Origin: Arsukibacterium sp. MJ3
GTDB lineage: Bacteria; Pseudomonadota; Gammaproteobacteria; Enterobacterales; Alteromonadaceae
Reading direction: 5' to 3'
DNA length: 64,000 nt
NCBI RefSeq assembly: GCF_000987765.1
Contig: NZ_LAHP01000014.1
Location: 1-64,000, forward strand
Shown: positions 10,158-20,543 of the stretch, in pieces
Layout: each line of letters opens with the position of its first letter
Numbering within the stretch: the first letter of the stretch is position 1
Notes under the pieces: model-generated
The model's database searches: none
Seen by the model: only the letters and a program-made list of their open reading frames with translations
What the model was told of the DNA's origin: nothing
Translations under genes and position numbers: made by a program

Positions 10158-10228
10158 AGCAAGTATTACCGGTGCGGCATGTAATATTTGCTGGTAGCGC
10201 ACTTGCAATATTGTTAAGCAGTGCGCTA
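10158..10228. terminator. two tandem hairpins between convergent gppA and sodC
   Basis: First hairpin: 10158-10169 with 10181-10192, 12 base pairs including one G-U, loop of 11. Second hairpin: TAGCGCACT (10195-10203) with AGTGCGCTA (10220-10228), 9 perfect pairs, loop of 16. They take up most of the 104-base gap between two converging genes. Neither is followed by a strong U run, so they may act as pause or end-protection structures as much as terminators. Confidence 0.5.
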
Positions 10229-10241
10229 TCAGCTTTATCTG

Positions 10242-10847
10242 CTATTCACTATATTTTATTACACCGCACGCGATACGCGGGCCACTGTTGCCGGCAGGGT
10301 CTGTTTTATAATCATCGACTTGCTGGTGCACAACTAAAGAGCGGTTTTGTAACTGACTAAGTTTTAGCCGCGTACTGGTTACTTCATGTTGAACGCCATT
10401 GTTGTCTACCCGCAGCATTGCCAAGTCGCCATGATGACCTTGTCCGGTTGGCCCCATATGCAATTGGATGTTTTCTGGATCATAATGGCCACCGGCTGCG
10501 CCAGCAGCTTGCATGGCGTCGCCATTCATAGCAGGCTCACAGCTAGGGTTCTGATGTACATGAAAACCATATTCACCTTCAGAAAAACCGGTTAAGGCGA
10601 ATCTAAACGTTACACCATCAGTGTCTTCATAAACGGTAATAACACCAATGTTTTCACCTACACCGTCAGCCGAGACCTTATCCATGGCCACCGTGGTGCT
10701 GTTAGACATTGAACCGAGGTTGGCCGTTGTCTCAGGTAACGTTGTCACGTTATTGTTTGGCGAAACTGGCGGTGCCGGCGTTGGGTTACAGCCTAGCAGC
10801 ATGCCCGCAGCGAATATTGGTAAAGATAGTGTCCGTATTTTCATCAT
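10242..10847 (-). CDS. sodC: Cu,Zn superoxide dismutase, lipoprotein
   Basis: Dismutates superoxide in the cell envelope. A lipoprotein signal peptide ends in the lipobox LLGC (Cys20), so the enzyme should be membrane-anchored; a proline-rich linker follows. Metal ligands are visible: copper His96, His98 and His174; bridging His121; zinc His130, His139 and Asp141. The disulfide pair is Cys103 and Cys194 in GNSGPRIACGV. At 201 residues it is longer than classical SodC (about 173) because of the linker. The gene stands alone on the minus strand. Confidence 0.93.
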   Translation of the reverse strand: MMKIRTLSLPIFAAGMLLGCNPTPAPPVSPNNNVTTLPETTANLGSMSNSTTVAMDKVSADGVGENIGVITVYEDTDGVTFRFALTGFSEGEYGFHVHQNPSCEPAMNGDAMQAAGAAGGHYDPENIQLHMGPTGQGHHGDLAMLRVDNNGVQHEVTSTRLKLSQLQNRSLVVHQQVDDYKTDPAGNSGPRIACGVIKYSE

Positions 10848-10919
10848 TTACTCCCTTTATGTATTGTCAAGAACGATATCACTAACACGATTAACAGTAC
10901 GTTTTGCAATATGAGATTT

Positions 10920-11019
10920 CAATATTAGTTTGCAATATTAGTGCCAGGGTAAGCATCGGCAAGCTAGCACGTGGATTGCCGAGCTGGCGCGTGGATTGCA
11001 TAGTATTTTGAGTATTTTG
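10920..11019. repeat. three short tandem repeats in the sodC-chaB gap
   Basis: Three different tandem duplications lie side by side. CAATATTAGT occurs at 10920-10929 and 10933-10942. A 20-base unit at 10960-10979 is repeated at 10980-10999 with 17 of 20 identical (all three differences A/G). AGTATTTTG is duplicated at 11002-11019. The 20-base unit ends in GCGTGGATTGC or CACGTGGATTGC. They lie upstream of chaB and sodC and may hold regulatory sites. Confidence 0.7.
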
Positions 11020-11052
11020 CACCTATGCTTATTAGCAACCAGGAGCGACACG

Positions 11053-11280
11053 ATGCCTTATGACAAACGCAGCGAACTTCCGGATCCAGTTAAGAACATC
11101 TTGCCAAAACATGCTCAGGAAATTCATCCGGCTGCGTTTAATAACGCCTGGGACAAGTACCAAGATCCAGCGAAACGAGCCAGAGAGGATAGTCGCGAAG
11201 GCGTTGCGCCTGAAGCGGCCTGGGCTGCGGTAAAGCAAGGCTTCTATAAAAACGATGTTGGCAACTGGGTTGGCTGTTAA
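11053..11280 (+). CDS. chaB: ChaB family protein
   Basis: A 75-residue protein matching the small ChaB fold: MPYDKRSELPDPV, LPKHAQEI, AFNNAWDKY and a C-terminal AWAAVKQGFYKN segment. In E. coli ChaB is encoded beside the cation antiporter ChaA and is called a regulator, but its molecular role is not established. An AGGAG ribosome site 7 bases upstream fixes this start over an in-frame ATG at 10996. Its stop overlaps the next start (TAATG), so it leads the operon 11053-18000. Confidence 0.9.
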   Translation: MPYDKRSELPDPVKNILPKHAQEIHPAAFNNAWDKYQDPAKRAREDSREGVAPEAAWAAVKQGFYKNDVGNWVGC

Positions 11281-12008
11281 TGTCAGGCAGTGGCCGTAAA
11301 TCGGCCCTGCTGGGGATGGCTGGCAGCATACTGTTTGTTGCTGTGATTCTGGCGCTGCTGGTATATTTTGGGGTGCATACCGAAGTGATGCACTTATTAC
11401 AGTGGTTTAAGCAGCAGGGAGCCTGGGCGCCGCTGCTATTTATGCTGATTATGGCGGCCGTGGTGGTGTTTTTATTGCCTGGCGCGCTCCTCACCATTGG
11501 TGCGGGTTTTGTGTTTGGTATACTGCAAGGCTCGCTGTACGTGGTGCTGGGTACTACTTTAGGCGCCGTTATTGCGTTTTTACTGGCCCGCTACACTTTT
11601 GGCAAGCGGGCCCGGCACTTTGTTATGGCCAGAGCGAAACTGCGACTGGTCAACGACGAGTTTAGCAAAAACGATTGGAAAATTGTGTTGTTAACCCGGT
11701 TAATTCCATTTTTCCCCAGCAAAATTGCTAACTATTTCTTTGGTTTAACTCAATTCTCCTTGCACGGTTATATTATCGGTTCACTGCTGGGTTTTATTCC
11801 TTTTACTGTTCATAACGTTTATCTAGGTTCGTTAATCGCTGATATTACTACTTTTGAGTTTGGCCAACAGCAACGGTCTGGCTGGGAGTGGGCTTTGTAT
11901 GCTGGCGGCTTAGTGGCTGCCGTGGCCATTATTATTTATTTGAACAGGCTGGCCAGCCGTGCTTTGGCAAAATATACCGAGCAAGATACTGATAAGGAAG
12001 CTTTGTGA
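11280..12008 (+). CDS. TVP38/TMEM64 (VTT domain) membrane protein
   Basis: A 242-residue integral membrane protein of the DedA/VTT superfamily. A first helix at about 10-32 precedes a second near 47-70. The VTT core follows, with the motif LLPGALLTIGAGFVFG and the re-entrant FGLTQFSLHGYIIGSLLGFIPFTV, and a last helix lies near 205-222. VTT and DedA proteins are linked to lipid scrambling and to recycling of lipid carriers; the substrate here is unknown. Coupled by TAATG to chaB and by TGATG to the next gene, which points to one envelope pathway. Confidence 0.85.
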   Translation: MSGSGRKSALLGMAGSILFVAVILALLVYFGVHTEVMHLLQWFKQQGAWAPLLFMLIMAAVVVFLLPGALLTIGAGFVFGILQGSLYVVLGTTLGAVIAFLLARYTFGKRARHFVMARAKLRLVNDEFSKNDWKIVLLTRLIPFFPSKIANYFFGLTQFSLHGYIIGSLLGFIPFTVHNVYLGSLIADITTFEFGQQQRSGWEWALYAGGLVAAVAIIIYLNRLASRALAKYTEQDTDKEAL

Positions 12009-14263
12009 TGACTTGGTTAAAGTGGCTGCCCTGGCGGTACGTGGTGCGCTATGTAGCCCACAAAAATGGTTTTATCGACCCTGTTGCGTTGCTGGCGAAA
12101 TTACATAACTTTGCCCAGCCTTCTGAAGTAGGCGAACCAATAGAACTACTGCGCGCCGGAGTGGTGTTTCATGCCAGGGGCCTGATAAACAGCAGAGTTA
12201 TCCAGCATAACCTGGACTGGGTATGGCCTTATTGGATTGAGCGCCAGTTTGACCCATGTGATAAATCATTTATTCCGCGAGCGTTTTCCATTACGCATAT
12301 TAACCTGACTCACCGTAATTGGACCGCCATCGGTTACCCGGATTGTCCAGAGTTACCCATAGTGGACCCTCGAGGTTTACTAACGCCGTTTTTGGATAGC
12401 TGGTCGCTGGATGGTTGGATAATGCCTGATCAGGGAGACTGCCTGTTGCCGTCAAGAGTGGCTGAATGTCAGCAACAACTTAAGGTGGCCGGCGATGTCA
12501 GTATCACTACTGCTTGCCACCAGCAAGGCATGACCTTACACAATGAAGCCTGGGTTGCACTTGAGAACGGCGTGCCGGTGTTAAAAATGCGGCTGCGCGC
12601 CAAAGCAGATAAGCCCGGTTATCTGGTACTGGCATTGCGGCCGCAAAATCCGGAAGGTGTTAGTTTTATTCATTGCGTGAAACTGAATGAGCAACGAAAC
12701 CAGTGGCAGGTAGATGATGACAAGCGGATCAATTTCAGTCGCTCTGCTGACCGTTATCATGTATCTGCCTATAAACAAGGTGATGTGTATATTCACCTGG
12801 CAGATGCTGAGCAGCAGGCAGAAGGTGTATGTAATGTGGGTATGGTAACGGCTGCGGCGCTTTTCAAGCTGCCATTGAATGATTGGCAGGAAGTGGAGGT
12901 ATCCATTCCGTTAACGGCGAAAAGCCAGCCGCAACTGCAAGCTGACGCCTGGCCGGCAGAGCAGCAAAAATGTTGTCAGCTGGAGTGTCCGGACCCGCAA
13001 TATCAGTTTTTATATGATGCCGCAGTGACTTCCCTGATTTTACATTCACCTAAAGATGTATATCCCGGCCCTTACACCTACAAACGTTTCTGGTTTAGGG
13101 ATGCTGCGTTCATTATTCACGCGTTGCTGTGTGCCGGCCTAACGGGACGTGCCGGGCGAGCTTTGCAACAGTTTCCGGCCAGGCAAACCTTACTTGGTTA
13201 TTTCCGCTCGCAGGAAGGCGAGTGGGACGCCAATGGCGAGGTGTTGTGGATCCTGAAACGTTATGCTGATATTACCGGCCGGGAACTGTCGGCTGACTGG
13301 CATAGCTCGCTGAAAAAAGGCGCACGCTGGATCATCAACAAGCGCTTATCCAACAAGCTGGATGCGCCGCACGCGGGTTTATTGCCTGCCGGATTCAGTG
13401 CTGAGCACCTGGGACCGAACGATTTTTATTATTGGGATGATTTCTGGGGCGTTGCCGGCTTACAGGCTGCGGCCGAGTTATTTAAAAATGTCGACGCTAA
13501 GTTGCAGCATGAGTTTAGCGCCGCCGCCGCTGACTTTTCTGCGGCAATAGATACCAGCCTGGCGCAGTGTGCTACCCGCTTAAAACGACCGGGGATGCCT
13601 GCTTCGCCCTACCGACGGCTCGATGCAGGCGCCATTGGCTCGCTGGCAGTGGGTTATCCTGTGCAGTTATGCGCGGCAGACGACCCGCGCTTATTAGATA
13701 CGGTAGCGTTTCTACTTAAGCGCTGCTTTGTTAAAGAGGCGTTTTATCAGGATATGATTCACTCGGGCTTAAATGCTTATTTAACGTTGCATGTTGCGCA
13801 AATTTTGTTGCGGGCCAATGACCCGCGCTATCTGACACTGATGGACGCTGTGGCCGCGCTGGCATCGCCGACCGGCCAATGGCCAGAGGCAATTCATCCT
13901 GCTACCGGCGGCGGTTGTATGGGCGATGGCCACCATGTCTGGGCGGCTGCCGAATGGCTACTGATGATCCGAAACTGTTTTGTGCGCGAAGAAAATGACC
14001 ACCTAGTGCTGGCAGCAGGTGTGCCAGCACGCTGGCTTGACGCCAGCGAGGTGATTCGCTTTGGTGCGGCACCCACCAGCTTTGGCGCCATTAGCCTGGT
14101 TATTAGGCCCCGTCAGGGCCAGGGCGTGTTGCTTGAGTGGCGGGCCGACTGGCATAAAGCGTCGGGACCAAAAATGGAAATAAAATTAGCTGGCCATGCG
14201 GCCATAACCATAGCCGCAGCGGAGGCGACCGGAAGCGCCATTTTAACAGAAACGGAGATTTAA
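12008..14263 (+). CDS. six-hairpin glycosidase-like (glucoamylase-type) protein
   Basis: A 751-residue protein without signal peptide. The N-terminal half (to about 320) looks beta-rich. The C-terminal half has the repeated helical pattern of an (alpha/alpha)6 toroid, with YKRFWFRDAAF at 358-368 (Asp365), DANGEVLWILKRYADITG, FYYWDDFWGVAGLQAA and MIHSGLNAYLTLH. These resemble GH15/trehalase/amylo-1,6-glucosidase enzymes that act on alpha-glucans or alpha-glucosides. The acid residues of catalysis cannot be assigned. The start is the ATG at 12008 in TGATG overlap with the VTT gene; a GTG one codon upstream is possible. Three bases separate it from a glycosyltransferase. Confidence 0.7.
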   Translation: MTWLKWLPWRYVVRYVAHKNGFIDPVALLAKLHNFAQPSEVGEPIELLRAGVVFHARGLINSRVIQHNLDWVWPYWIERQFDPCDKSFIPRAFSITHINLTHRNWTAIGYPDCPELPIVDPRGLLTPFLDSWSLDGWIMPDQGDCLLPSRVAECQQQLKVAGDVSITTACHQQGMTLHNEAWVALENGVPVLKMRLRAKADKPGYLVLALRPQNPEGVSFIHCVKLNEQRNQWQVDDDKRINFSRSADRYHVSAYKQGDVYIHLADAEQQAEGVCNVGMVTAAALFKLPLNDWQEVEVSIPLTAKSQPQLQADAWPAEQQKCCQLECPDPQYQFLYDAAVTSLILHSPKDVYPGPYTYKRFWFRDAAFIIHALLCAGLTGRAGRALQQFPARQTLLGYFRSQEGEWDANGEVLWILKRYADITGRELSADWHSSLKKGARWIINKRLSNKLDAPHAGLLPAGFSAEHLGPNDFYYWDDFWGVAGLQAAAELFKNVDAKLQHEFSAAAADFSAAIDTSLAQCATRLKRPGMPASPYRRLDAGAIGSLAVGYPVQLCAADDPRLLDTVAFLLKRCFVKEAFYQDMIHSGLNAYLTLHVAQILLRANDPRYLTLMDAVAALASPTGQWPEAIHPATGGGCMGDGHHVWAAAEWLLMIRNCFVREENDHLVLAAGVPARWLDASEVIRFGAAPTSFGAISLVIRPRQGQGVLLEWRADWHKASGPKMEIKLAGHAAITIAAAEATGSAILTETEI

Positions 14264-14266
14264 CCG

Positions 14267-15550
14267 ATGAATATTGTCATTTTTACCAACACCTATACCC
14301 CGCATGTTGGTGGCGTGGCGCGTTCGGTCGAGGCTTTTATTACTGAATATCGGAAATTGGGCCATCGGGTGTTGGTGGTGGCACCGGAATTTTCTGCTAT
14401 GCCCAGTGATGAAACCGATGTGGTACGGATTGGCGCTATTCAGAATTTTAATGCCACTGATTTTTCAGTCGCGCTGCCGTTTCATGACCGATTAAGTGAC
14501 ATTCTCGATGAGTTTGCCCCAGACATTATCCATTCGCAGCATCCGTTTCTGCTGGGCATGAGCGCGCTGCGTACCGCGCGATATCGCAAACTGCCGCTGG
14601 TATTTACCCATCATACGCTATATGAGCAATATACCCATTATGTGCCGGGTGACTCGGTGATGATGCAGCATTTTGCCATTGAACTGGCGACCCGTTATGC
14701 CAATTTATGCGATCAAGTTATTGCACCAAGCCAAAGTATTGCCCAGCTGCTGCAGCAGCGGGGGGTAGAAAGCCCCATTGCCGTGATACCAACCGGAGTG
14801 TATCTGGAAAAGTTTGCTGACGGTGACGGCCTTAGTGTACGCCAACAGTATGGTATTCCAGCGGATGCGCAGGTTATCGGCCATCTTGGCCGGTTGGCGC
14901 CTGAAAAAAACCTTGAGGTATTAGCGCAGGCAGTGGCTAGTGCCGTTTGCACCCGCGCAGCGGCTCATTTTCTGGTGGTAGGCACCGGGCCGTCAGAGCA
15001 GGCCATTCGTACTATTTTCGCTAACGCGGGTATGGCCGACCGTTTGCACATGGCCGGCATATTGCAGCAACAGCATTTGACCGATGCCCTGCACGCCATG
15101 GATATTTTCGCGTTTGCCTCGACCAGTGAAACACAAGGTATGGTGTTAACCGAAGCGATGGCTGCTGGTTTACCTGTGGTCGCGTTCAATGCGCCGGGAG
15201 TGAGGGAGGTGGTCGACGATGGCATAAATGGCCTGTTACTGCAGCAAGAAACATCGGAGGCGATGACTGCCGCCTTGGGTCAGCTGCTTGATTATGGGCC
15301 GGGCGAGCTGGCATCGCTGCGGGAAGGTGCACGTCGCACAGCTGAGATGTTTGCCATGTCATGCTCTGTTGCCAAAGCTTTATTATGCTATCGGGCAATA
15401 TTGGATACCATGCCCAAGGCTGTGTCATCAGAAAGAGACTGGGAAGATACGTTGGCTTGGATGAAAGCGGAGTGGGATGTTTTGTGCAGTGTCGCGATGG
15501 CAGGAAGTACTGCCGTGGGTAGTAGTTTGTTTGCCGACAATGGTAAGTAG
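14267..15550 (+). CDS. GT4-family glycosyltransferase
   Basis: A 427-residue GT-B fold retaining transferase. The N-terminus shows NIVIFTNTYTPHVGGVARSV, the glycine-rich acceptor loop of this family. The nucleotide-sugar domain shows GRLAPEKNLEVL and the E-x7-E pair Glu288/Glu296 in ETQGMVLTEAMAAGLPVV. It resembles diacylglycerol glucosyl- or mannosyltransferases of the PimB/MgdA type, so a lipid acceptor is plausible, but this is inference. About 60 C-terminal residues after the GT domain are not recognised. It lies between the glycosidase-like gene and the phosphatase/EEP fusion gene. Confidence 0.85.
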   Translation: MNIVIFTNTYTPHVGGVARSVEAFITEYRKLGHRVLVVAPEFSAMPSDETDVVRIGAIQNFNATDFSVALPFHDRLSDILDEFAPDIIHSQHPFLLGMSALRTARYRKLPLVFTHHTLYEQYTHYVPGDSVMMQHFAIELATRYANLCDQVIAPSQSIAQLLQQRGVESPIAVIPTGVYLEKFADGDGLSVRQQYGIPADAQVIGHLGRLAPEKNLEVLAQAVASAVCTRAAAHFLVVGTGPSEQAIRTIFANAGMADRLHMAGILQQQHLTDALHAMDIFAFASTSETQGMVLTEAMAAGLPVVAFNAPGVREVVDDGINGLLLQQETSEAMTAALGQLLDYGPGELASLREGARRTAEMFAMSCSVAKALLCYRAILDTMPKAVSSERDWEDTLAWMKAEWDVLCSVAMAGSTAVGSSLFADNGK

Positions 15551-15609
15551 TATGGGTAAGTTATGGCGTATTGCCGCGGCGCGTGTATTGCAGCGTCCCT
15601 TGGAGGCTT

Positions 15610-18000
15610 ATGATTAGTAAAGTTGAGGTGTGGCTTCGCTGGGTCAGGCGCGGCTTCAGCCGCAGCCATTGGTTAACCAATTTATTGCAGCTACCGGTAT
15701 CTTCGGGTTCGGGGGTAAGGCCTGGTCTTATAATGATCCAGATAGACGGCTTGTCGCAACCACAGCTGGAGCAGGCGCTGAAGCGTGGCAGAATGCCGTT
15801 CTTGCAACGCCTGCTCCAGCACGAGCACTACAAACTACAAGCGCATTACAGCGGTTTGCCCGCTACCACCCCTGCTGTGCAGGCTGAGCTTTTTTACGGG
15901 GTTAAAACTGCGGTGCCGGCATTTTCGTTTCGCGATAAGCAAACCGGTGAAATTGTCAGGATGCTGCAACCTGATACTGCAGCTAAGGTAGAAAAAGGGC
16001 TAAACGAGCTTAGCGCAGAGCCATTGCTTAAAGATGGCAGCGCCTATTCTAATATCTACACCGGTGGCGCAGCTGAGTCACATTTTTGTGCAGCGTCGAT
16101 GGGCTGGGGCGCCGCACTAAGTGCTGCTAACCCATTAGCTTTAATCGTACTTATTATCAGTAATCTATATAGCGTGTTGAGGGTTATCGGCTTATTTTTT
16201 CTGGAGTTAGGCCTGGCAATAGTGGATCTTTGCCGCGGCGTTATTAAAGGGCAGGATATTCTCAACGAATTAAAATTTGTGCCGGCCCGCGTGGCCGTGT
16301 CTATTGTATTGCGTGAGCTGTGCGTTATCGGCGGCAAAATTGATGTCAGCCGGGGGATGCCAGTCGTGCATATTAATTTACTGGGATACGACGAGCAATC
16401 ACATCGCCGCGGGCCATCATCATTGTTTGCACACTGGACCTTAAAGGGTATTGATGACAGCATAGCCCGGCTATGGCGTGCGGCGCACCGGTCACAGTGG
16501 CGCAGTTATCAGGTTTGGCTTTATTCTGACCACGGCCAAGCTAAAGTAACGCCTTATCACCAGCTGCAGGGCTATCCGTTGCAACAGGCAGTTGATCTGA
16601 GCTTTGCAACGCTCAAATCGCAGCCGGCCAGTTTACGGTCCAAGGTAACCGGTAGCGTGCAGACACAGCGGGCCAGATTACTCGGTGGTAATAACGTGCA
16701 ACGGCTGTTTGCCGTCAGTAACGGTGAAGACAGTAGTGCTGGTGACAACGAGATTAAAGTGGCTGCCCAAGGGCCAGTAGGCCACATTTATACCCCCGTA
16801 CCGTTAACCGAGGCTGACAGCCGCTTTATTGCCACTGAATTGGCGAGCAAACATCAAGTACCACTGGTGCTGGTGGTAGCAGGCCCTGGTAAGGTGCGGG
16901 CAACCACCGCCGACGGCGATTTTTACCTGCCGGAAAATAAAGCAGAAATTTTCGGTGCCGATCACCCTTTCCTGGACAGTGTATGCGAAGATTTAATGCG
17001 ACTATGTCAGCATACCGATGCTGGCGATTATGTAATTATGGGCTGGCGAAAAGGGGCAAATGCACAGTCGTTCGCTGATGAAAATGGCGCCCATGCTGGC
17101 GCCACGCCGGCCGAAACCCATGCCTTTGCCCTGTTGCCTGAAGATGTGGTTTTACCCACTACCGAGCATGGTTATATACGGCCAACTGATCTTTATAACG
17201 CTGCACTACAATATCTGGGACGGGCACCGCGCCAAGCGCCTGACCGCGCAGTTAGCATCGATAGATTGCGGGTAATGACCTATAATGTGCACAGCTGTAT
17301 CGGCTTGGACGGAAAGGTAGATGTAGAGCGAATTGCCAGAGTGATTGCTCAGGCTAACCCCGATGTGGTGATGTTACAAGAACTTGATGTTGGCCGGGCT
17401 CGTACTTTAGGTCTGGATCAGGCGGAATTAATCGCCCGTTATCTGCAGATGGAGTACCATTTTTATCCGGCCTTGCATATGGTAGAAGAAAAGTATGGCG
17501 ATGCCATTTTATCTCATTTACCGTTCAAGCTTATTAAAGCCGGGCCGCTACCCGGTTTGATAGACAAACCAAAACTGGAACCACGCGGGGCAATCTGGGC
17601 CGCGTTAGAGCTGAGTGGCCAGCAGATAAACATTGTTAACACCCATTTGGGTTTACAGCCGCGGGAACGACTGGCACAAATTGATGCCTTGCTGGGGGAG
17701 GAGTGGCTGGGCCATCCGCAATGCAGCGGGCCGGTAGTATTTTGCGGTGACCTCAATGCCCAGCCGGCCTCTGAAGTATGCCGGCGTATTGGCCAAAAGC
17801 TAACTGATGCACAGACCTTACTGGAAGGGCACCGACCCAGAGGAACTTTCCCCAGTCGCTTTGCCGCCATCCGCATTGACCATATATATGTCAGTGAGGC
17901 TGTGAAGGTCACGGCGGTGGAAGTACCCGGTTCGCTGCAGGCAAAATTGGCATCGGATCACCTGCCATTATTGATTGAGCTTGTCATACCGCGGCCATAG
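15610..18000 (+). CDS. fusion of alkaline-phosphatase-superfamily membrane protein and EEP phosphodiesterase
   Basis: A 796-residue two-part enzyme. Residues about 35-540 form a type I phosphodiesterase/nucleotide pyrophosphatase-like domain, with IMIQIDGLS near the start and the metal motif SDHGQA (Asp307, His308). It is interrupted by a hydrophobic stretch at about 175-207 that can span the membrane. Residues 556-794 form an endonuclease/exonuclease/phosphatase domain with MTYNVHSCIG, MLQELDVGR, VNTHLGLQPRER, GDLNAQP and SDHLPLL. The first domain resembles holin-associated phosphatase proteins of actinobacteria. The start is the ATG at 15610 after GGAGG; a TTG at 15571 is less likely. Both active sites look intact. 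Substrate unknown; a phospholipid or phosphoglycan is plausible. Confidence 0.8.
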   Translation: MISKVEVWLRWVRRGFSRSHWLTNLLQLPVSSGSGVRPGLIMIQIDGLSQPQLEQALKRGRMPFLQRLLQHEHYKLQAHYSGLPATTPAVQAELFYGVKTAVPAFSFRDKQTGEIVRMLQPDTAAKVEKGLNELSAEPLLKDGSAYSNIYTGGAAESHFCAASMGWGAALSAANPLALIVLIISNLYSVLRVIGLFFLELGLAIVDLCRGVIKGQDILNELKFVPARVAVSIVLRELCVIGGKIDVSRGMPVVHINLLGYDEQSHRRGPSSLFAHWTLKGIDDSIARLWRAAHRSQWRSYQVWLYSDHGQAKVTPYHQLQGYPLQQAVDLSFATLKSQPASLRSKVTGSVQTQRARLLGGNNVQRLFAVSNGEDSSAGDNEIKVAAQGPVGHIYTPVPLTEADSRFIATELASKHQVPLVLVVAGPGKVRATTADGDFYLPENKAEIFGADHPFLDSVCEDLMRLCQHTDAGDYVIMGWRKGANAQSFADENGAHAGATPAETHAFALLPEDVVLPTTEHGYIRPTDLYNAALQYLGRAPRQAPDRAVSIDRLRVMTYNVHSCIGLDGKVDVERIARVIAQANPDVVMLQELDVGRARTLGLDQAELIARYLQMEYHFYPALHMVEEKYGDAILSHLPFKLIKAGPLPGLIDKPKLEPRGAIWAALELSGQQINIVNTHLGLQPRERLAQIDALLGEEWLGHPQCSGPVVFCGDLNAQPASEVCRRIGQKLTDAQTLLEGHRPRGTFPSRFAAIRIDHIYVSEAVKVTAVEVPGSLQAKLASDHLPLLIELVIPRP

Positions 18001-18017
18001 GCATTAAGCAACAATGA

Positions 18018-19732
<1,715 letters not shown>

Positions 19733-19740
<8 letters not shown>

Positions 19741-20542
19741 TACGGTGCTCAGCCAGATTAAACAGCTGTTGCGCATTATGGTAATTATTGCTTGCCAGCT
19801 GCTGGCTGGAGATGTTTTTTATCCGGCAAATTTGCTCTGCTATGGCAGGTAAATACGCGGGCTCATTAAATTTTGGCCGGGGTTTTAGGGTGCGGGGTAG
19901 TAAATAGGGGGCATCGGTTTCCAGCAGCAAACGGTCTAACGGCAGATGAGCTAAAGCCTGCTGCAGACTCTGGCCACGTCGCTCGTCACAAACCCAGCCG
20001 GTAATGCCAATATATAAGCCTAAATCGAGATAGGCTGTTAGCTCAGCGATGTCGCCGGTAAAACAATGTGCAACACCATGGCTAATTTGCTGTTCCTGCA
20101 ACATGGCAAATTGAGTAGAAAAAGCGTCACGCTGATGTAAATAAACCGGTTTTTGCTGCTGTTTTGAAAGCTGCAGTTGACTGGCAAATACTTGTTGCTG
20201 GATCGGGCGCGGTGAAAAATCACGGTTAAAATCAAGACCGCATTCGCCTATGGCCACGACGTTGTCTAATTGCAACAGTTGGCTTAGCTTAGTAAGCCAG
20301 TCGTTTTCTACTTGCGCCGCCTGATGAGGGTGCACGCCGGCAGTAGTGTAGCAATAGGGGTGGCTACTACAAAACTGCTGATTACGCAGGCTTTCATTAA
20401 TGTCCGAACCAATTAGCAGCATACCGCTAACGCCAGCCTGCTGTGCCCGGGCAATAAGGTGTTGCTGTTGTCCGCGAAATTGCGGGCTAAAAAGGTTAAC
20501 CCCACAGTCAAACCAGCCTGACTTCAGTTTTGCATCGGTCAT
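19733..20542 (-). CDS. tatD: TatD-family metal-dependent hydrolase
   Basis: A TIM-barrel metal-dependent DNase of the amidohydrolase type, 269 residues. Seen: the N-terminal strand WFDCGVNL (a Cys-Gly-Val form instead of the usual D-x-H motif), HPHQA, GECGLDFNRDFSPR with the conserved Glu, the HCFTGD histidine, and LLLETDAPYLLPR. The altered N-terminal metal motif (family consensus is typically D-T-H-C-H) may change metal binding. It starts two bases after the preceding gene. It is linked to tatABC as in many proteobacteria but is not needed for Tat export. Confidence 0.85.
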
Positions 20543-20543
20543 T

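Noticed and set aside
10172-10360. Possible small exported protein (MRHVIFAGSALAILLSSALS)
   Set aside because: Looks like a signal peptide, but it runs over the two hairpins and the end of sodC in antisense, with no ribosome site.
16056-16463. 135-residue minus-strand frame
   Set aside because: Antisense to the phosphatase/EEP fusion gene; sequence is Thr/Ser/Pro-rich without fold or start signal.
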